Shown here: in pieces, positions 22,522 to 34,889 of the stretch
Layout of the letters: the number at the start of each line of letters is the position of its first letter
Numbering within the stretch: the first letter of the stretch is position 1
NCBI GenBank assembly: GCA_027704905.1
Contig: CM051005.1
Span: 26,720,245 to 26,784,244, forward strand
Direction: 5' to 3'
DNA: 64,000 bases
Source of the DNA: Muraenolepis orangiensis
Taxonomy: Eukaryota > Chordata > Actinopteri > Gadiformes > Muraenolepididae
Made by a program: the position numbers and the translations under genes
Notes under the pieces: generated by a model
Database searches by the model: none
What the model was told of the DNA's origin: nothing
What the model saw: only the letters and a program-made list of their open reading frames with translations

Positions 22522-22990
22522 CTATCTCTCAATGTTTAGAAGTGTAGTCAACTCTTCTCTCAGGGAAATGTAGAGGTCAATTGCCATGAATGCATCCACA
22601 GGAACATGCAGATTGTCGTGTGCCATCATGGAGGTGCACAGGGTGAATACATCCTCATCACAAGCTATGTCACGGCGGTGGATACAGTCAGCTTCCCAGC
22701 TGGTACCATCTTCCTCCGACACCTGACACAAAGTGTCGCCTGTGCCATATAGTTCAGGTATGGTATACATGACACCAGGCCGACCACGGGGAACATGTTC
22801 ATTCCTTGATGGACCTATCAGATGGCTGTTCCAGGTCTTAGTAGAAATGACCAAATCATAGTTATTGTTATATTTATGTCACATGTCACACCATCTATTG
22901 TTGATGCCACTTGCCTGTATCAAACCGAGGAAGCAGAATGAGATTCGGTTCTTGTCCAAGAAGTCCCCATCAAATTCACATTCACATTCA
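22522..22990 (-). pseudogene. integrase-core-like protein, C-terminal fragment
   Basis: On the minus strand 22854-22522 reads 'TWNSHLIGPSRNEHVPRGRP', 'MYTIPELYGTGD', 'ACDEDVFTLC' and 'AIDLYISLREELTTLLN'. From memory this resembles the C-terminal end of integrase-core (rve-like) proteins that are multicopy in fish (pattern TWNSHxIRPxxN...GRPxxMY...LYG). Upstream at about 22985-22920 'DGDFLDKNRISFCFLGLIQ' fits the preceding part. Between the two parts there are stops and no acceptor AG, so I call it decayed rather than spliced. The catalytic part is missing. It lies between hAT copies B and C. Confidence 0.4.
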
Positions 22991-22994
22991 CATT

Positions 22995-23245
22995 CAAATG
23001 CGTAGTGCATGGACCGAGAAAGACAAACAAATCAACGTAACACTGTAATATAAAAGCACCTCCGCGACCCGATTTCGGATAAGCGGGAGAAGATGGATGG
23101 ATGGATGGACTGTAATATAACAGATAACAACACAGATACAATTCTAATTTATTCATTTTATAAAACATGTATTCAATTGTATTACATTTTATTAATACAT
23201 TTAATTTGATTTTCATCTGAGTTCCAGGGTCTTCTCTGAATATGT
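22995..23245 (-). mobile_element. hAT DNA transposon fragment, copy C
   Basis: It matches copy B 21440-21640: 'catggaccgagaaagacaa', 'aacgtaacactgtaatata', 'cagataacaacacagata' and 'gagttccagggtcttctctg'. It is split by a 56 bp insertion at 23054-23109. The terminal bases beyond 'gaata' are lost into the TG array. Confidence 0.8.
23054..23109 (+). mobile_element. very short Rex3/RTE-like 3' tail insertion with TSD
   Basis: The insert reads from 'aagcacctccgcgacc' to 'ggataagcggg' and ends in tandem GATG (four units). A GATG tail is the known 3' end of fish Rex3 (RTE clade). The 11-base word CTGTAATATAA occurs on both sides (23043-23053 and 23110-23120), which is the target duplication. Copy B gives the empty site. 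Confidence 0.8.
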
Positions 23246-23269
23246 GTGAGGTCCTGTCTCTCCTCTCTG

Positions 23270-24020
<751 letters not shown>

Positions 24021-25272
24021 CATTTCCTCTAGGTCAGCGGTCTGATGAATCAAAGATTGGAGCAGAACCGACAGTCTTGCTTTTTGCACAGCGTCTCCTC
24101 CGGTGCCTCTTGAGACACTTCTAAAGCTTCTACTCCCAAACACACACTGTATACACATCATCATTCCAATGCAAAGCACTGTCACCGTTCTACCCGGGAC
24201 GGCCCACCTACATTAACAATCCAAAAAGGTTATAGCTCCAGCTGTCTCCAGGACAAGGGTTAGGCAACATAGAACTATAGCGCTATAATAGCTGGCAACA
24301 TCAAGCATAATTAGCGCTCATCACCAGAATCAAGGCTTTAGCTTAAACCACATACAGGACATAGGCTATTTAAGCTATATATACACATTACATATATTAA
24401 CTAGCTATTAGTCTACATACCTTGTCGTTGATGAAAGTGGAGACAGCCGTATCATCTAGCCTCTGTTGTTCTGTGAGAAAGGTTATGAACCGGTCCATTC
24501 TATCAACACATAAGAAGTTAGCCCACAAGTTAGCCCACAGGAAGTAGTTAACACAGTAGCACCGTGCTAACGTTAAGTGTATGATATTTTAACATTAGCT
24601 TGCTACTTAACGATTGTGCGCACATGGCTTGGTTAATAAACATGTGAAGGCAACTCTGTAATTATAACAAAATGTAATTTACTTGCTGCGAATAAGTGGT
24701 GCTCATTGCGTGCTGTGCGGTGGTGAATCCTTGCAGAGTAACGTCGATCTACCAAGAAAATATTATTTTAGACACTATTCTAAATTTTGTGGAAAAAAAC
24801 AAACCACATTCGTTGGGTACCATAATTAGATAAACACATACACAGACACACACTGCAGGCTTAGATTACATTTATACACACAGACGCGCAGCAAGGAGAA
24901 CAAATTGAAAATGAAAAACAAAGCGAAACAAAAAATAAATAAATACTAAACAGACAAACAAACAGACCCGTCGGTTCTACGTTAACAGAACCACGGGGAT
25001 GACCACGGATACATTAGCACACATTAGCTGTTACTTGCAGTTGTGCTGAGGGGGGAACTGGCTTCCGGAGACTTCCCCCTGCGGTTCCCCTGTCAGTGGA
25101 TTCCAATGGGCGAGCAAAGCAAGAAAGGATGAGACTAAAATGTTCATATTTTCCTCTTTGCTCCACAGGTGACCGATAAGGAGCAGGAAGCAGAGCCCCA
25201 CCAAAGGGTCTGTGGTGGTAACAGCAGGGCTGCTGCTGGCCTAGTGATGGACATGGCAGCGGACTAAACATA
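24021..25272. other. unassigned sequence
   Basis: About 1.25 kb with no recognised coding frame or repeat. There is AT-rich sequence at 24300-24700 and a purine-rich part at 24890-24960. Frames open on both strands are short. Confidence 0.4.
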
Positions 25273-25275
25273 AAC

Positions 25276-25535
<260 letters not shown>

Positions 25536-26004
25536 CCAGGGAGCACATGGCTGGAAGGAGCTGGAGACCCTTGAAGAAAAGTCTCAAAAGAGAAGGAAGT
25601 TTAATTTTTGATGGATGAACTGTGCTTTGAGAAAAAGCCCTTTTGTGGACGAAAACCGCAAGAGAATTTTGGTTGAATCTTAAAATATATTTTTGTTTTA
25701 CATCCCGAGTTACTTGGTAACCTACGTGCCTATGTGAGGAAATAAAGCCTATTTTCATTTAAACTTGACTATTTTGTCCTGTTTTGCCTGGAACTCTGCA
25801 CCGCTCCAACGCTAGCCTGCTGAGACGGCCTCTCATCATCTTACAGTGTGTGTGTAAGTGTATGTGTGTTTGTGTAAGTGTATGTGTGTGTGTCAAGCAC
25901 ATATCAAAATGGAATACATTTTTAGTACAAAATTAGTTTATGAGTAGCAAAAGTACAATGTTATTGTAAACGGGTGTAACATAGACAGTCATATAATTAC
26001 AACT
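25536..26004. other. unassigned sequence
   Basis: No recognised feature apart from short 'taagtgtatgtgtg' words at 25853-25890. Confidence 0.4.
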
Positions 26005-26385
26005 AGCTTACTGTGGAGCGTATGTGGCTGGTTTAAGCACACCCACCTAGCCTGAGTTGGACTGGTTGGCTGGTGAGGCTGCACACCTGTGGGTCCTTGT
26101 TAATCAAGGCCCACAGGTTAAACCAGCCACCACCACACACACACTCCACAGTAAGTTAGAGAGAGAGCTCTAGCATGAACCACTGCAGCAGACAACGCTG
26201 CCACCAGCCATTAAACTGGCTACTTGCGGGCTCCTCCTGAAGACATAGACATAGGTTGATAAGGAATCCGGTTTATGGCAATAGTTTGAATATTTGTGAA
26301 CAAAGCAGATGGTACATGCAACTCTGTCTAGGTGAGGCTGCTTAAACCAGCCACCAACCACAACACACACACCACAGTTACCTGT
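26005..26385 (-). repeat. LTR-like dispersed repeat R2, rearranged copy
   Basis: The part at 26160-26385 matches 57460-57755 on the minus strand. The part at 26005-26157 is a second piece of the same family whose two ends are inverted to each other ('ttactgtgg', 'ggctggtttaa' against 'ttaaaccagcc', 'ccacagtaa'). On minus, 'TGGTGGCAGCG' near 26205 matches a tRNA-Leu-type primer site for 11 bases, which hints at an LTR element. The LTR boundaries are not established. Confidence 0.55.
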
Positions 26386-26627
26386 CATCCTTGTCTACCC
26401 CATACATGCATGCAACGTGTTCAAAATGGACCTATAGTTTTCTTTCAAAAGAAGAACAGGTTTCCCTGTGTCTTCGTAAATTGGATTCACATCATTCAAA
26501 AAGGTTTAAATTGTGTCAAATTCTGCAGTGTTTAACGTAAACACATAATGCAAAGAGCTTTAATCCAGAAATGCTACTTTATGTTTCAGTCCTCTGGATG
26601 GGCCCGCCCATAGACACAGACCAAAAA

Positions 26628-26628
<1 letters not shown>

Positions 26629-26669
<41 letters not shown>
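26629..26669. repeat. (TAA)n microsatellite
   Basis: About 13 units of TAA. Confidence 0.97.
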
Positions 26670-26671
<2 letters not shown>

Positions 26672-26864
26672 GGAAGAGATGGGGGCGAGAGACGGTGTTG
26701 CTGGGCGGGAGAGAATCATCCCTTTGAACACTGACACTATCAGAGAGCTGCAGAAGGCTTGGGTCACAGCAAGTGGTAAACACTACAGCTCTCTCTCCAT
26801 CAGCCAAGCTGCTTTCCTATCAGCCCCCTGAGGGTCACCCTACACACACTATGGGTCTTAGAGT

Positions 26865-27054
26865 GTGTGTGTGTGTCTAAGTATAGGAGTGTGTGTGTGT
26901 GTGTGTGTCTAAGTGTATGTGTCTAAGTGTGTGTGTGTCTGAATGTGTGTCTGTGTATGTGTGTGTGTCTGTCTGAGTGTGTTTGTGTGTCTCTCTCTCT
27001 AAGTGTGTGTGACTGTGTGTGTCTGTTTGTGTCTAAGTGTATGTGTTGTGTGTT

Positions 27055-27086
<32 letters not shown>

Positions 27087-27090
27087 ACGG
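26865..27090. repeat. TG-rich microsatellite with TCTAAG spacers
   Basis: TG runs interrupted by 'tctaagtg' and 'tctgtgtg' words. Confidence 0.9.
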
Positions 27091-27167
27091 AAACAGTGTT
27101 CTTCACTTGGCCCCTGCAAATGGAAGCAAATGACCAATCCCCAAAACACTGGATTTAATCACTGCCT

Positions 27168-27264
<97 letters not shown>
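27168..27264. repeat. (CT)n microsatellite
   Basis: About 46 CT units. Confidence 0.97.
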
Positions 27265-27352
27265 TCTCACTCACGCATACACAAACTCAGACACACATCA
27301 TCTCACACAGAAGAACACATGTGCTCAGGTATAAACACACTCAGACACGTAC

Positions 27353-27353
27353 A

Positions 27354-27430
<77 letters not shown>

Positions 27431-27461
27431 TATCACACACAAACAAACACATACTCATAGT

Positions 27462-27520
<59 letters not shown>
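27353..27520. repeat. (CA)n microsatellite, two tracts
   Basis: CA runs at 27358-27426 and 27464-27520, separated by an AAACA-rich spacer. Confidence 0.97.
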
Positions 27521-27523
<3 letters not shown>

Positions 27524-28196
27524 TTGCATTTATCTGAGTCTATATATATATATTCATTTATATATATATCCAGCAACTCCACCATATGTGGTGGTGGTGG
27601 TGGTGGGGAGTTCAGATATGACACTTCTGATCTATATCTATATCGTATCTGCCAACACACACACAAACATGCATGCATGCAGGCACACATAAATGCAGGC
27701 ACACACACACACACACACACACAATCACACTCACACACAGGGGCTTGGGTACAGGAACATTGCACTGGTCACAGGTTCTTGCTGGCTGGGGACTCTTCCA
27801 GTGTCAATGGTGAGATCACATCAAGAAACCTTCCGGTGGGACTGAGGTGAGTACACAGTGCCCCCTAGTGGTTGAGAGCTCCGACATTGAAGCAGTAACT
27901 AACCTGCTGCTTAGTACAAGAAAAAGAGGAAGAAAACACTGGCTAGCCTTTCTCGTGACATTTGCACAGAAGTGATGCATGATCACAGAAATGAAGACTC
28001 TCTATTAGGACCAATTACACAGGTGTAATTAGTGGTCCAGTTGTCAGTGCCCAGTGAATATTTTAAGCCAAACATATAAGGGGGAGGGGGGGGGGGGGTG
28101 AAAACAAGGAGGGGCAGGAAGGATGTAGAAACTTAAAAAGCGGCTTACGCTTCAGAGCCAGGGAGGGAGAGTGAAGAAGATGAAAAAATAGTAAAT
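27521..28196. other. unassigned sequence with short simple repeats
   Basis: TATA-rich and (GGT)n blocks at 27540-27605, a CA block at 27700-27722 and a G run at 28081-28098. No coding frame recognised. Confidence 0.4.
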
Positions 28197-28395
28197 TGTG
28201 GTGGAGTGACATAATTCACACACGGAACTATGGGTGGGGTATTGTTATATGTTGCCTGGGACTTTAGTGCACAGGACTTGTTGTTCTGTTCCCTTCCGCT
28301 AGTAATTCAGTTGGTTTGTTTACGTTGCATGTCCAATAAACGTCCCAATTGGACTTTGAATACAACGCCTCCGACTCCCGTCTCTGAGCACTACA
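28197..28395 (+). repeat. 5' LTR of the CsRn1-like element
   Basis: The proposed start TGTGGTGGAG is a mutated inverse of the end CACTACA (28389-28395). The last 65 bases (28331-28395) agree at 60 positions with 29821-29885, the 3' LTR remnant. 'aataaa' at 28336 would be the polyadenylation signal. The start is less sure than the end. Confidence 0.7.
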
Positions 28396-28396
28396 C

Positions 28397-28411
28397 TGGT
28401 GACCCCGACGT
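28397..28411 (+). promoter_or_regulatory. primer binding site, tRNA-Trp
   Basis: TGGTGACCCCGACGT lies one base after the LTR end and is complementary to the last 15 bases of eukaryotic tRNA-Trp including CCA. It would prime minus-strand cDNA synthesis. Confidence 0.8.
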
Positions 28412-28544
28412 AAGTCTTACTGAAGTATCCGAGACTGAACCAAACATGGCAAATAGTGATTTTTCCACTGCATCATGGTTCACGCATACAGAGGCTTAAT
28501 TCGTCCTCCGCGGGATTACAAATCAAATATCTTTTTCAAATCTG

Positions 28545-28797
28545 GAGGATTGAATCCTCTTTATTGGTCACATACATGTACAGACATACAGTGAAATGTG
28601 TTTTCTGCATTTAACCCATCCTAGTATTAGGAGCAGTGGGCAGCTATTTATACAGCGCCCGGGGAGCAGTTAGGGTTAGGGTGTCTTGCTCAAGGACACC
28701 TCGACAGTTTTTGCGAGGAGGAGCCGGGGATCGAACCAGCAACCGGAAGGTTGTGAGGCGACCGCTCTACCTCCTGAGCTATACTGCCGGCCCGGAC
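28545..28797 (-). mobile_element. tRNA-derived SINE, copy 2, with clear A and B boxes
   Basis: On the minus strand the head starts near 28795 with TAGCTCAGGAGG (A box, 28770-28781) and GGTTCGATCCC (B box, 28727-28737). The body has 'tgtccttgagcaagacacc', 'ctgctccccgggcgctgtat' and 'aggatgggttaaatgcag', then a tail 'atgtgaccaataaagagg'. It interrupts the leader/gag part of the gypsy element, so it is younger. The A and B boxes form an RNA polymerase III promoter. It is not a functional tRNA: no acceptor stem pairing with a 3' half was seen. Confidence 0.85.
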
Positions 28798-29020
28798 GAC
28801 GGGACGACGACGGACGATGCCGTACGCTATTTCCACGTTGTCTCATCGCTGGGGACCTCCACTGCTGCCCGGACAATGGCCTTTATTACATCTCTACGCC
28901 CTGGATAAATATGCAGCATTCAAGGCATACCTTCTCAAGACCTTTGAGCTATCACGCCTCTCCAGAGCATCAGAGCTGTTCAACGGGGCCTTGATTACCT
29001 CAACATGACCACAGACCAGG
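28798..29020 (+). pseudogene. gypsy gag remnant
   Basis: The frame reads 'DDAVRYFHVVSSLGTSTAAR' and, after a frame change, 'DKYAAFKAYLLKTFELSRLS' and 'RASELFNGALI'. This is the gag helix pattern of CsRn1/gypsy elements (VVSSL...TA...YxxLKxxLLxTFxLSxxxRAxxLF). It binds genomic RNA in intact elements. Zinc-knuckle residues are not seen. It is broken by a stop near 28906. Confidence 0.65.
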
Positions 29021-29084
29021 CCTCTGACCACGTGGTCCAGCCCCTCAAGGCTTTGGACACAGGATTACGCCTAGAGGAAGTCGC

Positions 29085-29810
29085 TGTCGTTGACTCGGGC
29101 GCTAAGTTGTGTACATGACCTTTGCCACCCAGGCAGGAAACCTTCTGTGAAGTTGGTTTCTCAGAAGATTGTGTGGCAGGGACTAAAGAAAGACGTTAAC
29201 ACCCGGGTCGACTCATGCGTGGCCTGTCAATGGGCTAAAATACACCGCCATGCGAGAGCCTCTTTCAAACTTTTTGCTGTTCCCGAGAGAAGGTCTGACC
29301 ATGTGAATGTCGACCTCGTAGGTCCACTCCCCGTGGACCCACGCATTCATCAGCACGTGGGTCGGCGCTTTGGGACCCAGTCCGACCTCTCCTCCGACCG
29401 TGGCTATGCCAAAGGTTTAATCTAAACCGCACTACCGCCTATCACACCCAGGCTAACGGCTTATGTGAGCGTTTCCACCGATCCATGAAGGTGGCCCTGC
29501 ACGCCGGTCTCACGGACGGCAACTGGGTGGATAAGCTTCTGTGGTTGATGCTCGGCCTCAGGTGCGCCCCCAAGGAGGACCTGCAGTCCTCCCTGCAGTC
29601 CAACCTCCCATGCCCCGCCCCCCACCACCTGTTGCAGTGCCCTTGACCTCGTTGACGCTCTTTCCCTCGAACCTGGTGGACGAGGAGTCCGCGCCTGCTG
29701 CCCCACCTATTGCCCCGCCTGCTTCCCGGCCCACCTCGGCCTCTGTGGTCCTCACTCGCCGGGGTCGGGTCATCATCCCTCCCCGACACAGGGATTTTGA
29801 CTATGGGTGA
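29085..29810 (+). pseudogene. gypsy integrase and C-terminal tail remnant
   Basis: The first part reads 'LCHPGRKPSVKLVSQKIVWQ', 'RVDSCVACQWAKIHRH' and 'VNVDLVGPLP': the H-H-C-C zinc region (C-x2-C visible) and the start of the catalytic core with its first Asp. 'DLSSDRGY' is near the second Asp region but the core between is deleted. After 29425 another frame reads 'TAYHTQANGLCERFHRSMKV' with the catalytic Glu, and 29541-29810 encodes the Pro-rich tail ending 'TRRGRVIIPPRHRDFDYG', typical of gypsy pol termini. Frameshifts make it inactive. Confidence 0.75.
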
Positions 29811-29820
29811 ATTTTTTTTT

Positions 29821-29885
29821 GTCCAATAAAAGTCCCATTTGGACTTTGAATACAATGCCTCCGACTCCCGTCTCTCGGCACTACA
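29821..29885 (+). repeat. partial 3' LTR of the CsRn1-like element
   Basis: 65 bases that match the end of the 5' LTR at 60 positions, including 'gtccaataaa' and the end CACTACA. The first two-thirds of this LTR is missing. Confidence 0.75.
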
Positions 29886-30867
29886 AAATCAAATAAATAA
29901 AGACGCGCTTGGAAACGACAAAAGGATTTACTCCTTCTGTGCTGCCGGAGAATGGGCAGCTGTTCAGGTATTCTGCCAACAACACGTCAGAATTGACTGG
30001 CTTCCAGAACGCACGGCGCTCACCCAGAGAGGCAGACGGGGAGACGGGGCTGTTCAGGGCATGCCTCTCATTAGGTTTGTGTTATCTTCCAGTGGCAATA
30101 AATTGACCCTGATTATAAAAGTTTTCGCAAAAATAATGAAGAAGAAGAAGAAGAAAGATGTAAAGTTTTAATTGGGGTGGAGATAGTTATGCGTTACGCA
30201 TACTGTTGTTGTTTATATTTTTTTCAGAACTATATTTTCTGACATTTTCTGAATTTAAAGGTTAGTGTTTCCATGCCTTCTTTCCCATAGTGTAGCCTAT
30301 AGTTAACCATCACGCAGTAGTCTTTACTCTAAGGTCTAAGTCATTTAAAACAAATAAAGACAGATCAAATGTCAATTGAGTCTCAATGAGTGTCAATGTA
30401 AAATCTACGCACAATTAAATAATAATAGTAATAATAAAATTACTCCAAAAATATAATTTAGTGTAAATATTTTTTTACTGCAATATTCTGTACTCCCACA
30501 AAATATACTTAGCACTTAGCCAATGTGTGCTTATCATTCCACTAGATACAGGCTTTTTAAGGCAACAAGAAATTAATAGCATTTTCCCAACTTCAACATT
30601 GCCAGTGTGGGTGGAATGGCAACAAGGGGGAATCACAGCGTGACAACTGTCATGATCCCCTGGAAACTGGGATGGGATGATAATTGGATGGTTCTTCACA
30701 AGCAAACCGACAGCCATGGCAACATGACACATAAGTGCTCCGCGCCTCGTGCCCCAAAGATTCATTAATCAATGGTGTGTCCGGGGTGATGAGTTCCCGC
30801 TCTCATCTCCTGGTTCAAGAGCATGTCCTGCTTCCACACTGGAAGCGACAACAAAGATGAACACAGG
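29886..30867. other. unassigned sequence
   Basis: No coding frame recognised. There is a short (GAA)n block at 30138-30153 and AT-rich sequence at 30400-30480. Confidence 0.4.
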
Positions 30868-31034
30868 CAGTGCACCTACTAAACTGCTAGGAGTGCTGCC
30901 ACTATCATAACATTATCATTGACATTACATTAACATTATAAATTCATTCTGTGGGAGGGAATGGGGAGTAAGCATTCCATTGTACTTGCAAATAGAAAAT
31001 CTAAATCTTGAATCTTGAATCTTGAATCTTGAAT
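30868..31034 (+). mobile_element. L2-type LINE 3' end
   Basis: It starts in the last codons ('ctactaaactgctaggagtg' is the usual stop region), passes through 'tgtgggagggaatggggagt' and ends in four copies of CTTGAAT. Confidence 0.85.
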
Positions 31035-31410
31035 GTGGCAGTGATGGGTGATGGGTGATGGGTGATGGGTGATGGGTGATGGGTGATGGGTGATGGGTGA
31101 TGGGTGATGTTAGGTAGATATTGTTCTAGATATTGTCATATATTGTTTGCCAACGTATTGTACTTTTAACTTACTGCACTTTTATCTGAACTTATTGTAT
31201 TTTTATCTGAGCACTGGTTCAGAGAATTAAATGCACTTTTGACTTCTGGTGACAAGTTTTTCTCATACCTTCCTTTGTTGAAACACACTATTGTAAGTCG
31301 CTTTGGATTAAAGCGTCTGCTAAATGACTGTAATGTAATGTAATGTGATCGTTGATGAGAAATAGGTGATGGGTGATGGGTGATGGGTGATGGGTGATGG
31401 GTAATGGTGA
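31035..31410. repeat. (GGTGATG)n array split by a retroposon tail
   Basis: Seven-base units at 31038-31109 and again at 31365-31405. Between them (31105-31350) is copy 2 of the TGTAA-tailed element seen at 6186-6447, on the plus strand. The array therefore appears to have been the insertion site. Confidence 0.85.
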
Positions 31411-32134
31411 TGGCGGTGGTCAGTGCGAGCTAACCTGCGCTGTAACAGTGCCATCGCGTCTGTCAAGCAGCCACTAGGTCAAATGAAGGACAGTCGTCGA
31501 CACAAAAACAACAACCAAACCTTTGATGGAGGAGAATTCCTTTGCACGGTTCTTCATTACAGCGGGCGCAATTGAATCAAAATAGGCCTCTTTGGAGCGC
31601 CTGGGCCTCCACAACTGTTTGTGTAATGTGGCTTGAATGATACAAATTACTATAGACTCTCTCCGCCGCTCTTAGTATCCTGTTTGTATTCTGGCCTGTG
31701 CTCCTCAAGTCCTTAAGCAGATATTGTCTCAGTGGAAGTGAAATGCGAGGCCCTTTCCTCCCTATTATTCCTTGACAAGGGACGGGACCACGACGTCTGC
31801 CTTTATGAGTTGATCAGGGGCGTTTGTTTCGCTTCTCTATGTTGTTTTGTTTCTCTTATGGCCGATAGGTGAAGCTGGAGACATTTCGCGTTTCTATATG
31901 AATCAATAGGAAGAGTGGAGGGAGGTTGGCTAATTGACAGTGAATGATCGTTGCTTCACTGCTCATTGACATGAAACTAAGAGTAATGCCAGGAGACAAA
32001 GATTGGGCTTGCTGTGAAGAGAAGAACAGCTCAAGGAAAAGGATGACACAGAGCAACACTTTAACAGTACTGTGCTGTAACTATAGCATTATAGTAGCAC
32101 TGTAGTATGACATAATCACCAGCCTCGGCACCAC
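31411..32134. other. unassigned unique sequence
   Basis: Non-repetitive sequence with no supported coding frame. Confidence 0.4.
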
Positions 32135-32570
32135 CACTCTCTATAGGTGCTTTAGGACCAAACGGTTCTGGGGGACTGGGGAACTAGGAATTATGGCCCT
32201 GGGGAGGAATAGTTCCTTCAAGAGCTTTTTCTAACTAGTGGAACTAGTGGATATGCTAGCAAAATTTTTTACATTCCGGCTGGACGTTGTATTTCCTCCG
32301 CCAAACTGTGTGTGTTTTGTTTTTTTGTTCTTTCATTCTATTCCCGTTAGAGAGCTGTTTTTGTTCCATATTTTTTTATAATTTGCATCGTGTTGGACCA
32401 ATCACCTACGAGGTTACCAAAGGTTCCTCTTTGCTGAGAGAGTACCTGCTCTGAAGTAGGAGCTAAAAAAGTCCCCTCAAAACAGCGTTCTGAGAACTAC
32501 TACGGTTCCTAGTTCCTGTGGTGCAAACATAGTTCCGCCGCTAGTTATATGAAAAGGTTCCTGCAGGCCG
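32135..32570. mobile_element. putative non-autonomous DNA transposon (MITE)
   Basis: The left part has 'ggtgctttaggaccaaacgg', 'ggaactagg' and 'tagttccttcaag'; the right part has 'ggttcctagttcctgtggtg' and 'aaaaggttcctgcagg'. The repeated GGAAC/GTTCC words in opposite orientation suggest inverted ends, but I cannot fix termini or a target duplication. Confidence 0.35.
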
Positions 32571-32754
32571 AAAGCCCTCCATGTTCTCCATCACAACCAC
32601 AAGACTGCATCAAAACATGTGGAACAGGAGAACTTACAGTCGCACACGCATCTTTAACCCACAACCTAGATACCAAACAAAGGACTTCTCACAATTGTAC
32701 ATTACAATTTTTATACATAATGTTACCATCTGCCTTGTGAAGAAACAACATCGC

Positions 32755-32836
32755 AACATCTGTACAAGGACTACCAGGTTCAAGGAGTCGGCATTGCATT
32801 GTACTCATTGCATATGGAAAAAAAGAATCTTGAAGA
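32755..32836 (+). mobile_element. short L2-type LINE fragment
   Basis: 'catctgtacaaggactacc' and 'aggttcaagga' (C-terminal codons) join directly to 'gtactcattgcatatgg' and 'aatcttgaa' (tail). The 3' UTR between is deleted. Confidence 0.65.
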
Positions 32837-33056
32837 ATAACAACAACTGGGTTCATTGTTTACAGATGAAACCTGTAGGATGCCAAAAAACACCCTTCAA
32901 AAACAACCAAAAACATCCAATATCTCCCATTCTGTTTTTATTTTGTCCTGTTGACACAAACCACAAAAACAGCAGCCTTGAAAATTCAACACAACCCCCA
33001 CAACAGAGCATCGAGAGCTGACCTCTCCCGTTGCTCAAAACGGAGCGGCTTCTCAC

Positions 33057-33265
33057 TGCCTCTGGTCTCTCTCTGGTCTCTCTCCTCTGGTCTCTCTCCT
33101 CTGGTCTCTCTCTGGTCTCTCTCCTCTGGTCTCTCTCTGGTCTCTCTCTGGTCTCTCTCCTCTGGTCTCTCTCTGGTCTCTCTCCTCTGGTCTCTCTCTG
33201 GTCTCTCTCCTCTGGTCTCTCTCTGGTCTCTCTCCTCTGGTCTCTCTCCTCTGGTCTCTCTCTGA
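33057..33265. repeat. minisatellite of CTGGTCTCTCTC(CT) units
   Basis: Alternating 12- and 14-base units over about 200 bases. Confidence 0.95.
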
Positions 33266-33816
<551 letters not shown>

Positions 33817-33919
33817 GTGTTGTGAGGTGAGCCAGTTCTTTTTCACACGCCCATCTGAGAGCCTCTTAGGATGTCAATTTCGTGAATCTGATGAATGTCG
33901 AGGACAGAGGGAGGCAGAG

Positions 33920-34088
<169 letters not shown>

Positions 34089-34262
34089 ATTCTTGTCCAG
34101 TGAGCGTTGAGCGAGTGGTGAGTGGTACAACAGGTCAGCAGCTGGAGTGGAATATGATACATACTCCCGTCCGTCCCCGTCCCTCGCCCATCTGTACTCC
34201 CCCACAACCCTGATGGACCGCTGACTAAGAAGGAGAAGGAGGAGGAGGAGGTGGGTTAGATG

Positions 34263-34460
34263 TGTTGGAGGACAGAGAGGGGGAGAGAGCAGAGAGGGGG
34301 AGAGCAGAGAGGGGGAGAGCAGAGAGGGGAGAGAGAGGGAGAGGGAGAGAGAGCAGAGAGGGGGAGAGCAGAGAGGGGGAGAATAGACAGAGGGAGAGAG
34401 AACAGAGAGAGTGGGAGAGCAGAGAGGGAGAGAAAGAGCAGAGAGAGGAAGGAGGAGAGA
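34263..34460. repeat. purine minisatellite (AGAGAGGGGGAGAGC units)
   Basis: Roughly 15-base units with one C per unit on an otherwise purine strand. Confidence 0.9.
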
Positions 34461-34889
34461 GGAAACCACCGAGAGGTCAATTATTCTGCGGTGACCTGTG
34501 AAAAACTCCATTATTCCTCAATCACATCTCCAGCGTGCAAAGCTTTTTCCAGCGGGTTTGCAAGCCAGTCGATTCCCGAGTAGCAACAATATCGCTCCTG
34601 CGGTTGTTAGCAACACAACGATGGACATGTCCAGGCATATACCACTCTGACACTAAAGGGGGTTTAGAAAAATAAAAGAAAATGTAGCTTTTACAAAAAA
34701 AGAAAAAAGTTAGTAGAAGCTGCTACTACTACGAGCTGCTACTGTTATATCTCGGTAAATACTTACTAATCTGGAAAACCCGCGGTGACCTTCGAAAAAG
34801 CGACCCTGGAAACATCACGCCAAAAAAACAACACTGTCAGATCTGCTGAATCAGAAGAAGCAGGGACCCGGGTGAGTCTGAGTGTGGTG
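34461..34889. other. unassigned sequence
   Basis: No recognised feature. Confidence 0.4.

Larger units (their letters stand above)
28197..29885 (+). mobile_element. CsRn1-like Ty3/gypsy retrotransposon, internally deleted
   Basis: A 5' LTR, a primer binding site for tRNA-Trp, a gag remnant, an integrase remnant and a partial 3' LTR lie in this order. Protease, RT and RNase H are deleted. A SINE is inserted at 28545-28797. The tRNA-Trp primer is known for the CsRn1 clade, which is why I prefer that name; coding remnants alone would only show Ty3/gypsy. Confidence 0.75.

Noticed and set aside
28727..28795. Functional tRNA gene on the minus strand
   Set aside because: A and B boxes are present, but no acceptor-stem partner follows; the same head occurs in two more SINE copies with a shared body and tail.
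29541..29810. Independent Pro-rich host protein
   Set aside because: It is the normal C-terminal tail of gypsy pol, following integrase sequence in order and ending before the LTR remnant.
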